Shown piece after piece: positions 25,239 through 35,351 of a stretch of 64,000 bases of DNA; within the stretch, counting starts at the first letter, position 1; every line of letters starts with the position of its first letter. The notes beneath the pieces were generated by a model. The model saw nothing but the letters and a program-made list of their open reading frames with translations, made no database searches and was not told where the DNA came from. Source of the DNA: Demequina capsici (lineage in GTDB: Bacteria > Actinomycetota > Actinomycetes > Actinomycetales > Demequinaceae); assembly GCF_032102965.1 (NCBI RefSeq), contig NZ_CP134880.1:2170001-2234000 (forward strand), read 5' to 3'. Position numbers and translations under genes: made by a program.

Positions 25239-26687
25239 TCAGTAGGTCCGCGCCGGGGTCTCGACGTCGATGTCCGCGGGAGCGATCTCCCGCGTGCGCA
25301 GCGTCTCGCGGTACCAGTACGCGGAGTCCTTCCAGGTGCGCACGAGGGTGTCGTAGTCGACATGGACCATGCCGAAGCGCTTGGCATAGCCCTGCGCCCA
25401 CTCGAAGTTGTCCATCAGCGACCACGCCATGTAACCGCGCACGTCCGCGCCCTCGTCGATCGCCTTCAGCACGGCCGCCAGGTGCCCCCGGAAGTAGTCG
25501 ATGCGGTCCGCATCATGGATGCGGCCGTCCTCGGCGATGACGTCATCCCAGGCGGAGCCGTTCTCCGTGACGTAGATCGGCTTGCCCGTCTCGCGGTGGA
25601 TCTTGAGCAGGTGCGCGTGGAAGGCGTCGGGGTCGATGTTCCAGCCCATCGCCGTGAGCTTGCCGAGCGGCCGCATGAACTCGATCTCCTCGTCACCGGG
25701 CCACGGCGAGTTCGCGCCGGCCTTATGCCCGTCGGCGAGCGTCGCGACGTCCGACGTGGCAGCGCCCTTGTGCGGGTTGTGGCGCACCAGATGCGACGCG
25801 TAGTAGTTCACGCCGAACCAGTCGACGGCCCCGTGCATCTCCGCGAGGTCGCCGTCGTGCACGAACGACCAGTCGGTGAGGTGCGCCGTGTTGGGCTTGA
25901 GCACCGCGGGGTATGTGCCACGGATGAACGGCTCGTGGAAGAAGGTGTTGGCCAGCGCGTCGATATGTGCGGACGCCCACACGTCCTTCGGGTTGGACGG
26001 ATCCCAGGGGCGCGGCGTGTGGCAGTTGTTGACCAGGCCCACCTGCAGGTCCGGCCGGAACGACTTGATCGCCCGATATGCGCGGGCGTGGGCCAGGTTC
26101 AGATGGTGGGCGGCGACAAGGGCCTCGACGTCGTCCGCATGCCCGGGCGCGTGCGCGCCTGCGCCGTAGCCGACGAACGACGCGACCCACGGCTCGTTGA
26201 AGGTGGTCCACATCTCGACGTCGTCACCGAGCTCCTGCACCATCCGGACCGCATACGCGACGAACGCGTCGACGGTGTCACGGCTCAGCCAGCCGCCAGC
26301 ATCGTCCAGGGCCTGCGGGAGATCCCAGTGGTAGAGCGTCACGAGGGGTTTGATGCCCTTGTCCTTGAGGCGCGCGATGATGCCCTTGTAGAACTCGATC
26401 CCCTCGTCGTTGAACTCGCCGGTGCCGGTGGGCTGCACACGGGGCCACGCGATGGAGAAGCGGTACGCCTCGAGGCCGAGGTCCGCCATCATGTCGATGT
26501 CGGACTGCCAGCGGTGGAAGTGGTCGCATGCGACGTCGCCGGTGTCACCGCCGACGACCTTGCCAGGCGTGTGGGAGAACGTGTCCCAGATGGAGGCGCC
26601 GCGACCACCCTCGGTCGCGCCGCCCTCGATCTGGTAGGACGCGGTGGCCGCGCCGAGCAGGAAGCCGTCAGGGAAGCGTGAGGTCAT
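25239..26687 (-). CDS. Beta-glucosidase, glycoside hydrolase family 1
   Basis: This 482-residue retaining beta-glucosidase or 6-phospho-beta-glucosidase has an N-terminal GH1 signature (FLLGAATASYQIEGGATEGG), acid/base Glu165 in TFNEP and nucleophile Glu375 in VTENG, and an aglycone/sugar region WSLMDNFEW. The PTS context predicts a phosphorylated substrate, but classic beta-glucosidases share most features, and the WSLMDNFEWAQGYAKRFG segment reads more like an unphosphorylated-glucoside enzyme, so specificity is open. No signal peptide. It is the last gene of the operon but also has a private leaderless promoter with a palindromic operator (26695-26713). Confidence 0.94.
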   Translation of the reverse strand: MTSRFPDGFLLGAATASYQIEGGATEGGRGASIWDTFSHTPGKVVGGDTGDVACDHFHRWQSDIDMMADLGLEAYRFSIAWPRVQPTGTGEFNDEGIEFYKGIIARLKDKGIKPLVTLYHWDLPQALDDAGGWLSRDTVDAFVAYAVRMVQELGDDVEMWTTFNEPWVASFVGYGAGAHAPGHADDVEALVAAHHLNLAHARAYRAIKSFRPDLQVGLVNNCHTPRPWDPSNPKDVWASAHIDALANTFFHEPFIRGTYPAVLKPNTAHLTDWSFVHDGDLAEMHGAVDWFGVNYYASHLVRHNPHKGAATSDVATLADGHKAGANSPWPGDEEIEFMRPLGKLTAMGWNIDPDAFHAHLLKIHRETGKPIYVTENGSAWDDVIAEDGRIHDADRIDYFRGHLAAVLKAIDEGADVRGYMAWSLMDNFEWAQGYAKRFGMVHVDYDTLVRTWKDSAYWYRETLRTREIAPADIDVETPARTY

Positions 26688-26694
26688 GCGGACG

Positions 26695-26713
26695 AGTGTA
26701 CCGAAACGTTTCG
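26695..26713 (-). promoter_or_regulatory. Leaderless promoter and LacI-type operator of the GH1 gene
   Basis: On the minus strand, a perfect 12-bp palindrome CGAAACGTTTCG (26702-26713) is followed after 1 base by a -10 box TACACT (26700-26695) and, 7 bases later, the GH1 ATG. This is the form of operator used by actinobacterial LacI-family sugar repressors. No LacI gene is in the window. Confidence 0.65.
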
Positions 26714-26747
26714 ATCTGCGTCACGGCCGCAGGGTCGACGGCGCCGC

Positions 26748-27593
26748 TCAGCCCTTCGCCGCGCGCGTAGCGAGCCGTGCCACATGCACCGTCAGGTACA
26801 GCCTCTCGTCCTCGCCGACCGTGAAGTCGAACTCCCGCTCCAGCAGCCCCGCAACCTCGGCCGCCACCTCATACTCCGCCGCATTGGCTTCGCGCAGCGC
26901 CTCCGCGACACGAACGTCGAGCCCCGGAACCACCTTCCCCTCCAGGCATCTCGCAATCAGGTAGCGCAGATGCGTGATGAAGCGCGAGGCATCCATCCCG
27001 TCCACGTCGAGCTCGCCGTTCCATCGCTCCGCGATCACCGTCAGGCTCTCTGTGAGGACATCGGTCACGTGCGCCGCCAACGCCATCGAGCCGTCGACGA
27101 ACTGCCCGTTCACGAGATGCAACGCAAGCGGCACCGCCTCCTCGTCCGGAAGCTTCGTCCCGACCTCCCGTTCGACGATCCGCAACGCGCGGCGCGCGAA
27201 CACCGTCTCACGGGGATACAGCGTCCCCACCTCCCAACGGAGCGGATATGTCGCGACGTCGCCCGACTCCACCCGTTCGATCGCGAAGCTCAGATGGTCG
27301 GCAAGCGGCAGCAACGCATGCTCGCTGACCTTCGCTCCCAGGTCCGCGCGCGCCTCATCGAGGATCAGCTCTGCGACGGACAGCACCTGGGGCCTGATCT
27401 CCAGCAGGAGCTGGACCACGCGCTCCACGGGCGTCGCCCCGCTCGGCACGTATGTCTTGTCGACCAGCTCCTCGGGAACCTCCTCGCCCGTGGAACGCCC
27501 GAAGCCCACACCCGAGCCGCGCACCACGACCTCGCTCCCGTCGTCCCGCTGAGCGAGCAGGATGCTGTTGTTGAAGATCTTGAGGATTCTCAT
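26748..27593 (-). CDS. Transcriptional antiterminator, BglG/LicT family
   Basis: This 281-residue RNA-binding regulator has an N-terminal CAT domain (about 1-55, ILKIFNNSILLAQ) that binds the RAT hairpin, and two PTS-regulation domains. The four PRD histidines are all present: His100 (LADHLSF), His159 (LALHLVNG), His208 (ITHLRYL) and His270 (TVHVARL), so phosphorylation by the PTS should set its activity. Its expected target is at 31707-31736 in the leader of the same operon, giving substrate-induced readthrough. The gene starts in an ATGA overlap with a 26-codon ORF (27590-27670). Confidence 0.93.
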   Translation of the reverse strand: MRILKIFNNSILLAQRDDGSEVVVRGSGVGFGRSTGEEVPEELVDKTYVPSGATPVERVVQLLLEIRPQVLSVAELILDEARADLGAKVSEHALLPLADHLSFAIERVESGDVATYPLRWEVGTLYPRETVFARRALRIVEREVGTKLPDEEAVPLALHLVNGQFVDGSMALAAHVTDVLTESLTVIAERWNGELDVDGMDASRFITHLRYLIARCLEGKVVPGLDVRVAEALREANAAEYEVAAEVAGLLEREFDFTVGEDERLYLTVHVARLATRAAKG

Positions 27594-27670
27594 CGCACGG
27601 CCTCCTTCGTGGCTGCGTGCATGCCCCTCGCACCGGCGACGTCGTTGTCGACGGTTCTCTTCCTCATCAT
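27590..27670 (-). CDS. Short ORF (26 codons) coupled to the antiterminator gene
   Basis: Between the EIIA stop and the licT-type start is an ORF beginning ATG ATG (27670) with GGAGAG just upstream and ending TGA in an ATGA overlap with the antiterminator start. The peptide is basic and begins MMRKRTVDND. Its likely role is translational coupling or a small regulatory peptide; I recognise no homologue. The gap could be plain untranslated sequence, but the ribosome site and exact overlap argue otherwise. Confidence 0.45.
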   Translation of the reverse strand: MMRKRTVDNDVAGARGMHAATKEAVR

Positions 27671-27678
27671 CGCTCTCC

Positions 27679-28128
27679 CTACGCCGAGACCTTGAGCACA
27701 GCCGCGCCTGCGTCGACAGGGCCGTCGGCCACGGGCTCCACCGCGCCTAGACCGCCAGCGTTCGTCACCACCACGATCGTGACCGTGTCGAACCCGGCCG
27801 CGGCGATGGCCTCCAGGTCCGCAGTGACGAAGGCGTCCCCCGCTTCCACGTGCTGGCCCTTGGCCACCACGGGAACGAAGTGCCTGCCCTCGAGCTCGAC
27901 CGTGTCGATCCCGATATGCACGAGCACCTCGACTCCGTCGTCGCCTGCGATCCCATAGGCGTGCGGCATCACCGTCACGAGCGTCCCTGCGAGGGGCGCG
28001 ACGAATGTCTCACCACCGGGGCGGATCGCGACTCCCGGCCCCAGGGCCCCCGAGGCGAAGATGGGGTCGCTGGTCTCGGCCAACGGGATCACCACTCCAG
28101 AAGTTGGAGCCTGTACGTAGGTCGTCAT
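27679..28128 (-). CDS. PTS EIIA component, glucose/beta-glucoside type (Crr-like)
   Basis: This 149-residue phosphocarrier passes phosphate from HPr to the EIIB domain. The active-site His71 lies in VLVHIGIDTV, and His56 (VMPHAYG) matches the second catalytic His. The order of conserved segments (TSGVVIPL, GPGVAIRP, FVAPLAGTL, HVEAGDAF) fits the family. The ATG at 28128 (MTTYVQAP) is chosen over a GTG 12 bases upstream because GAAGGGAAG stands 1-2 bases before it at usual distance. In BglF-type systems EIIA is fused to EIIBC; here it is a separate gene in the same operon. Confidence 0.94.
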   Translation of the reverse strand: MTTYVQAPTSGVVIPLAETSDPIFASGALGPGVAIRPGGETFVAPLAGTLVTVMPHAYGIAGDDGVEVLVHIGIDTVELEGRHFVPVVAKGQHVEAGDAFVTADLEAIAAAGFDTVTIVVVTNAGGLGAVEPVADGPVDAGAAVLKVSA

Positions 28129-28156
28129 GCTTCCCTTCACTCTTCCATTCCGTGCT

Positions 28157-30049
28157 TCACAGATTCATCGCGTACGAGTGGGCCTCGAACACCGCGTCCT
28201 GGATGATCCGGGGCGCGTTGCAGTCACCCACCATCACCGTCTCGGCGACGACGCCGTAGAACGCCTGGGCCTCGACCTTGCGGGGCTTCATCCCCACCGC
28301 CACGATCACATGGTCCGCAGGGATGGTCGACAGCTCTCCGTCGGCGTCCCGCACCACCACGTGGTCGGCCTCGATGCGCTGGCACGCCGTTCCCCAGCGG
28401 AACTCCATCCGCGTCGATGCCGCGTCGAGCTTCTGCCGCAGCCCCTCCCGATAGAGGGTGTTGCCGCGCCTCGCGTATGTGTCTCCCGGGTCGACCAACG
28501 TCACGTGCCGGTCGGAGAACGTCGCGAGCTCGAGCCCGATCTCTGTGCCGATCTGGCCCGCACCGAGAATGACCACCTCGTCACCGAGCTCATGCTCGCG
28601 CTCCACCGCCTCGTTACCGGTGAGCACGTGCGCGCCGTCCACGCCCGGGATCGGAAGTTCCACCTCGCTTGCGCCGACCGCGATCATGAGCGCGTCGGGC
28701 GTGAGCTCCTTGATCACGTCCGGAGTCGCGTCCACGCCGAGCCGCACGTCGATGGAGCTCGCTTCGACCTGACGCTCCAGGTAGGCGAGGTAGGCGGCGA
28801 TGTCCTCCTTGTACCGCTCCTGCGCGATCCACCGGAGCTGGCCGCCCAGAGCATCGGAGCGTTCGAGCAGGATCACCTCGTGACCGCGACGTGCGGCGGT
28901 GAGGGCACCCGTGATGCCTGCAGGCCCTCCCCCGACGACGACCAGCCTCCGCGGCCGCACCGCGGGCTCGAGCCTGCGGGGAACGATCTCCTCGTTCCAG
29001 AACCGCGGGTTCACGGAGCAGCCCACATGCCGCCGCTCTGTGGAGATGTGATAGCACTGCAGGCAGCGGATGCACGGCGTGATGTCTCCGCCTCGCCCCT
29101 CCTGCGCCTTCCGCGGCCAGTCAGGATCGGCGATCAGCGGACGGCCGAGCGCGACCATGTCGACCGCCCCGTCGGCGATCAGGCGCTCCGCCTCGTCGGG
29201 GTTCATGACAGCACCCACCACCGCGACCGGGATGCTCACGGCCTCACGGACCTGTGCAGCCCACGCGGCATTGGGGTGATGCGGCTCGAAGTTCGTGGTG
29301 GCCATGTGCACGTTGCCCTGGATGCCGATGTCCACGCCCGCGGAGATCTGCACCGCGTCCAGGTACGGCTCGGCCCACCTGATGAACTGGAGGACGTCCG
29401 AGAACTCGATCGAACCGTCCATGAACTCCACGGCACTGATGCGCATGTCGACCGGGAAGTCGGGGCCTACGGCCTCGCGCACCGTCTCGAGGATCCTCAG
29501 CGGGAACCGCGCGCGGTTCTCGAGCGAGCCGCCGTGCTCGTCGGTCCGGTGGTTGGTGCGCGGCGACAGGAACTGTGCAGGCAGCCAGCCGTGGCCGAAG
29601 TGCATGAAGACCATGTCGAAGCCGACATCGCGGGCGTTGCGCACGGTCCGCGCATAGTGCGCGAGAACCTCGTCCATGTCGGCCGCGGTCATGGCACGCA
29701 CCTCCACGCCGTCGGCCCGAACCTTCGCGTCCGGTCCCCGCGCGAAGTCCTTCACGCGTGCATGCTCGCCGCCGTGGAAGATCTCGATCGACGCCTTGGC
29801 GCCTCCCTGATGGACCCTCAGGATGCGACGTCGAGTCTCCTCGACCTCGTACTTCGCGAACGCGTCCGGCTCATCTCCCGAGGCGTAACTGGAACGGCCG
29901 GGCTCGACGATCGCGTGCCCGGCGATGACGATGCCGGCACCGCCGAGCGCCTTGTCCTCGAAATGCTCGCCCGTGGGAGTCGCGACAATGCGGTTCTTCG
30001 TCATCATCCCGTTGATGACGAGCGGGCTGAACAACAGCGGGTACTTCAT
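28157..30049 (-). CDS. FMN/FAD/4Fe-4S oxidoreductase, NADH:flavin oxidoreductase (2,4-dienoyl-CoA reductase) family
   Basis: This 630-residue enzyme has an old-yellow-enzyme barrel (about 1-320, FMN; FMHFGHGWLPAQFLSPRTNH), a cluster motif with Cys326, Cys329, Cys333 and Cys344 (CIRCLQC then GCSVN) for a 4Fe-4S centre, and C-terminal FAD/NADH domains (VVVGGGPAGITGA near 380; VVILGAGQIGTEIG near 500). It should reduce an activated C=C bond. The same family includes 2,4-dienoyl-CoA, enoate and daidzein reductases. Its place between EIIBC and EIIA genes suggests the aglycone of an imported beta-glucoside as substrate. ATG with AAGGAG upstream. Confidence 0.9.
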   Translation of the reverse strand: MKYPLLFSPLVINGMMTKNRIVATPTGEHFEDKALGGAGIVIAGHAIVEPGRSSYASGDEPDAFAKYEVEETRRRILRVHQGGAKASIEIFHGGEHARVKDFARGPDAKVRADGVEVRAMTAADMDEVLAHYARTVRNARDVGFDMVFMHFGHGWLPAQFLSPRTNHRTDEHGGSLENRARFPLRILETVREAVGPDFPVDMRISAVEFMDGSIEFSDVLQFIRWAEPYLDAVQISAGVDIGIQGNVHMATTNFEPHHPNAAWAAQVREAVSIPVAVVGAVMNPDEAERLIADGAVDMVALGRPLIADPDWPRKAQEGRGGDITPCIRCLQCYHISTERRHVGCSVNPRFWNEEIVPRRLEPAVRPRRLVVVGGGPAGITGALTAARRGHEVILLERSDALGGQLRWIAQERYKEDIAAYLAYLERQVEASSIDVRLGVDATPDVIKELTPDALMIAVGASEVELPIPGVDGAHVLTGNEAVEREHELGDEVVILGAGQIGTEIGLELATFSDRHVTLVDPGDTYARRGNTLYREGLRQKLDAASTRMEFRWGTACQRIEADHVVVRDADGELSTIPADHVIVAVGMKPRKVEAQAFYGVVAETVMVGDCNAPRIIQDAVFEAHSYAMNL

Positions 30050-30063
30050 TCGATGCTCCTTCG

Positions 30064-30100
30064 GAGGGTGCGCGCCACAGCGAGCGCGGCGCGCACCCTC
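30064..30100 (-). terminator. Perfect 13-bp hairpin between EIIBC and oxidoreductase genes
   Basis: The arms 30064-30076 and 30088-30100 (GAGGGTGCGCGCC and complement) enclose an 11-base loop. No T run follows. As an intercistronic structure it probably tunes expression of downstream genes or protects the EIIBC message. Confidence 0.65.
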
Positions 30101-30129
30101 ATGGGGGATGGGGAGGGCCTCGGGCGCTT

Positions 30130-31548
30130 CTACGCGCTCACGGCCTCCTTGACGACGTCACCCTCGACGACGGGGCGGCGGCGGCTCTTCTCGATCAGGG
30201 CGGTCGCCGCGAAGCCGACCGCGATCGAGACCACCACCGCGATGAAGTACGGCACCGCCTTGGGCGACGACGCGAATGCAGGCAGGCCGAACAGGCCCGT
30301 GAACGCGAACGCGGTGATGTAGGTGCCGGTGATCCCGCACACGAGGCCGCCCGCGAGACCTCCAAGCGTGAGCGCACCGAAGTACCGCTTGTTCTTCATC
30401 ACGATGCCGTACAGTCCGGGCTCCGTGATGCCCGACAGGAAGTTCACGAAGGCTGCACCGCCCGCCACCTGCCTGGTCGGCTTGTCCTTGTCGAGCAGCG
30501 CCACCGCGAGCACCACGCCGAGCAGCGCGTAGTTGCCCATGCCCCCGGCAGCGAGCGAGTACTCGTAGCCCTGGCTGGCGAGAATGCCGAGCTGGATCGG
30601 GAGAACCACCCAGTGCGCGCCGATCATGATCACGTAGATGAAGAACGCGCCGAAGACCGCACCGAGCAGGATCGGGTAGCCGACGAGCCACTCGTAACCG
30701 AGCGCGATCACCTTGGCGATGCTGAATCCGATAGGACCGAACACCAGGAGCATCGCAGGCACCATGACGGCAACCGACACGAGCGGGACCAGCAGGAGAT
30801 GGGTGATCTTGGGCATGACCCGCTTGAGCCAGCGCTCGAGGTAGCCGAACGCCCACATGCCGAAGATGATCGGGATCACCGTGCCGCTGAAGGACTGCGC
30901 CACGAACGGGATGCCGAAGAACGACACGTCGGACCCGGACCCCGTGATCGCCACCAGGTTGGGCTCCACGAGGGAGGCACCGATCAGGGCGCCGACGTAC
31001 GGGTTGCCGCCGAACTGCTTGGCCGCGGTGAACGCAAGCAGGATCGGGAAGAAGTACAGCAACGCGTTCCACGGGGACTGCAGGATCGTGTATGTGCTCG
31101 AGTCCGCAGACAGCCAGCCGAAGTTCACCGACAGGTCGATCGCACCCTTCAAGATGCCGACGGTGGCGAGCAGCGGGATGTAGGGGGTGAAGATCGCCGA
31201 GATCGTGGCGAGCAGGCGATCGAAGATCGATCCCTTCTTGACCGCGGGCGCATCCGCCTTGGCACGCTCGTCGGCGCCGGCCGCTGAGTCGTCCGCGAGC
31301 TCTTCGACGCCGTCGATGGCGACCACCGCGGCATACGCGTCGGGCACCTGCATCCCGACGACGATCTGAAGTTGGCTCCCGGACTCGCGCAGGCCGACGG
31401 CCTGGTCGAGAGCCTGGATCCTCTCCTTGTCCACGACCGACGTGTCGCGGAGCTGAAAGCGCAGCCGCGTCGCACAATGCGTCACGCCGCGAATGTTCTG
31501 TGGGCCGCCGACTGCGGCGACGGCCTCTGTGGCGAACTCCTCGAACAT
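30130..31548 (-). CDS. PTS EIIBC component, beta-glucoside/glucose superfamily
   Basis: This 472-residue permease imports and phosphorylates a sugar. The N-terminal EIIB domain (about 1-90) has its phosphorylated Cys25 in THCATRLRF; the EIIC domain has about ten membrane segments and the substrate motif GITEPGLYG near residue 380. Overall shape matches the Bgl/Scr/Tre branch lacking the EIIA domain, which is encoded separately at 27679-28128. Start ATG at 31548 overlaps by one base the stop of a 25-codon leader ORF. Expression should depend on antitermination at the RAT site upstream. Confidence 0.93.
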   Translation of the reverse strand: MFEEFATEAVAAVGGPQNIRGVTHCATRLRFQLRDTSVVDKERIQALDQAVGLRESGSQLQIVVGMQVPDAYAAVVAIDGVEELADDSAAGADERAKADAPAVKKGSIFDRLLATISAIFTPYIPLLATVGILKGAIDLSVNFGWLSADSSTYTILQSPWNALLYFFPILLAFTAAKQFGGNPYVGALIGASLVEPNLVAITGSGSDVSFFGIPFVAQSFSGTVIPIIFGMWAFGYLERWLKRVMPKITHLLLVPLVSVAVMVPAMLLVFGPIGFSIAKVIALGYEWLVGYPILLGAVFGAFFIYVIMIGAHWVVLPIQLGILASQGYEYSLAAGGMGNYALLGVVLAVALLDKDKPTRQVAGGAAFVNFLSGITEPGLYGIVMKNKRYFGALTLGGLAGGLVCGITGTYITAFAFTGLFGLPAFASSPKAVPYFIAVVVSIAVGFAATALIEKSRRRPVVEGDVVKEAVSA

Positions 31549-31625
31549 CAGCGGCCCTCACCCTCGGTGAGAGACGCTCGGAACGCGAGAACGTCAGAGC
31601 TGGCGGTTGTACGGTCCTGGACCAC
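31548..31625 (-). CDS. 25-codon leader ORF coupled to the EIIBC gene
   Basis: A GTG at 31625 is preceded at 5 bases by a perfect AGGAGG (31636-31631), the best ribosome site of the operon. The ORF runs 25 codons (begins VVQDRTTA, ends EGEGR) and stops with TGA whose A is the first base of the EIIBC ATG (TGATG). The frame differs from EIIBC. This is the layout of translational coupling by a leader peptide. Whether the peptide itself has a job is unknown. Confidence 0.55.
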   Translation of the reverse strand: MVQDRTTASSDVLAFRASLTEGEGR

Positions 31626-31670
31626 GTTGTCCTCCTATGAACGGGCCGACACAGGCCCGGAGCAGGAGCA

Positions 31671-31708
31671 CCGGACCAGCATGCGGCCATAGCCACTGCC
31701 AGGTCCGG
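31671..31708 (-). terminator. Leader terminator overlapping the RAT
   Basis: In the minus-strand RNA, CCGGACC (31708-31702) can pair with GGTCCGG (31677-31671). The first arm shares two bases with the end of the RAT, the arrangement in which antiterminator and terminator hairpins exclude each other. A second small stem (31643-31647 with 31654-31658) follows. No U run is present, so termination could be weak or Rho-assisted. Confidence 0.6.
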
Positions 31709-31736
31709 GTCTCGCCTCGCAAGGAGTCACAATCCC
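31707..31736 (-). promoter_or_regulatory. RAT: RNA antiterminator target of the LicT/BglG-type protein
   Basis: Read on the minus strand from 31736, the site begins GGGATTGTGACT and ends GAGGCGAGACCC. The Bacillus/E. coli RAT consensus begins GGATTGTTACTG and ends GCAGGCAAAACC, so nearly all invariant bases are kept (GGATTGT.ACT...AGGC.A.ACC), with a loop one base shorter. It lies 34 bases after the -10 box of the operon and 82 bases before the leader ORF start, with a terminator overlapping its 3' end. Confidence 0.85.
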
Positions 31737-31740
31737 AAAA

Positions 31741-31755
31741 CCATGCGACGCATGG
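31741..31755. promoter_or_regulatory. Palindrome between promoter and RAT
   Basis: CCATGCGACGCATGG is a perfect inverted repeat of 7-base arms around one central A. It lies about 15 bases downstream of the -10 box, at or just after the transcription start, where a repressor dimer would act as a roadblock. A DNA operator is more likely than an RNA hairpin because the loop would be one base. Confidence 0.45.
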
Positions 31756-31769
31756 GACGTCGCAAGGAG

Positions 31770-31798
31770 ATTATGGAGCAGAACCGATTCGAGCGCAA
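31770..31798 (-). promoter_or_regulatory. Promoter of the beta-glucoside PTS operon
   Basis: On the minus strand a -35 box TTGCGC (31798-31793) and a -10 box CATAAT (31775-31770) are separated by exactly 17 bases. This is the best vegetative-type promoter I see in the window. Bases 31800-31951, between it and nucS, hold no gene I can support. Confidence 0.7.
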
Positions 31799-31951
31799 AT
31801 GCCCTGGATCGCAACGACCTGTGTCCATCCGCGACGCCGCATCACGCGAGGCTCCGTTGGCTCGCGCCGCGCCGCGGCCGACGGAACATCCCAAGGGTGG
31901 CTCCGCTGCGCGCCGGCGTCCCGCGCGCGCGGCGATGCAACGTGGCCCACG

Positions 31952-32647
31952 TCAGAACAGACGGGTCGACAGGTCCTCTGCGCCGCGCATGCCCTCGTAA
32001 TCGAGCAGCAGGCAGCGGATGCCGCGGTCCTCGGCAAGCACACGCGCCTGCGGCTTGATCTCCTGCGCGGCGAAGACTCCGCTCACCGGCGCGAGCAGTG
32101 GATCGCGATTCAGGAGCTCGAGGTAGCGCGTCAGCTGCTCCACGCCATCGATCTCTCCACGCCGCTTGATCTCGATCGCCACGGACGCTCCATTGGCGTC
32201 CTTTGCCATGATGTCGACCGGGCCAATCGCCGTGGGGAACTCGCGGCGCACGAGCGTGTAACCATCGCCCAGCAGGCTCACCTGCTCCGCGAGCAGCTCC
32301 TGGAGGTGCGCCTCGACGCCATCCTTCACGAGGCCCGGGTCCACGCCGAGCTCGTGCTCGGTGTCCGACAGCACCTCGTGCAGATCGATCTCCAACCGGT
32401 CGTCGGACTTCTGATGCTGCACCACCCACACCAGGGCAACCCCGCGCTCGGACGCCTCCGGCTCCGGCGCGACCTCCCGCATCGTGCAAGGCGGGCTCAT
32501 CCAGTTGAGCGGCTTGTAGGAGCCGCCGTCGGAATGCAACAGCACAGAGCCGTCTGCCTTCACCATGATCGCCCGCGTGGCGAGCGGCAGGTGAGCGCTG
32601 AGCCGGCCGGTGTAGCGGGCGGCACAGCGGGCGATCACTACCCGCAT
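31952..32647 (-). CDS. nucS: Endonuclease NucS (mismatch-specific, EndoMS type)
   Basis: This 231-residue nuclease performs non-canonical mismatch repair in Actinobacteria that lack MutS/MutL, cutting both strands at mismatches with help of the sliding clamp. The N-terminal domain (about 1-115) is beta-rich; the C-terminal RecB-like nuclease domain has the motif series [17 protein letters not shown] and QLTRYLELL, holding the metal-binding Asp, Glu and Lys. It ends in LSTRLF, a short hydrophobic tail like the clamp-binding end of relatives. It lies directly downstream of the atp operon on the same strand, a common actinobacterial order. Confidence 0.95.
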   Translation of the reverse strand: MRVVIARCAARYTGRLSAHLPLATRAIMVKADGSVLLHSDGGSYKPLNWMSPPCTMREVAPEPEASERGVALVWVVQHQKSDDRLEIDLHEVLSDTEHELGVDPGLVKDGVEAHLQELLAEQVSLLGDGYTLVRREFPTAIGPVDIMAKDANGASVAIEIKRRGEIDGVEQLTRYLELLNRDPLLAPVSGVFAAQEIKPQARVLAEDRGIRCLLLDYEGMRGAEDLSTRLF

Positions 32648-32653
32648 GCGACG

Positions 32654-32923
32654 CTACGAGGCGGCGACGCCCGACCCCGGGTCGGCGACGATCGTCACCG
32701 TATCGTGGTCGAACGACAGGAAGCCGCCGGTGATGGGAAGCTCGGTGCGCGACCCGTCGTCGGAGACCACGGCCACCACCCCGACCGCGAGCACGGACAG
32801 GACCGGCTCGTGGTGCGGCAGCAGACCGATGGATCCCTCCACGGTGGGTGCGGTCACCGACCGCGCCGTCCCGGACCAGAGAGTCTGGTCCGGGGCGACG
32901 ATGTCGACGGTGATGGAGGCCAT
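32654..32923 (-). CDS. atpC: ATP synthase F1 epsilon subunit, short form
   Basis: This 89-residue subunit holds only the N-terminal beta-sandwich (SITVDIVAPDQTLWSG; GSIGLLPHHEPVLSVL). The C-terminal helical hairpin, which inhibits ATP hydrolysis in E. coli and mycobacteria (about 120-139 residues), is absent. Such short forms are known in some Actinobacteria. It sits 3 bases after atpD and ends the synthase operon; nucS starts 6 bases beyond. Confidence 0.95.
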   Translation of the reverse strand: MASITVDIVAPDQTLWSGTARSVTAPTVEGSIGLLPHHEPVLSVLAVGVVAVVSDDGSRTELPITGGFLSFDHDTVTIVADPGSGVAAS

Positions 32924-32926
32924 GGG

Positions 32927-35346
<2,420 letters not shown>

Positions 35347-35351
35347 CGTCC

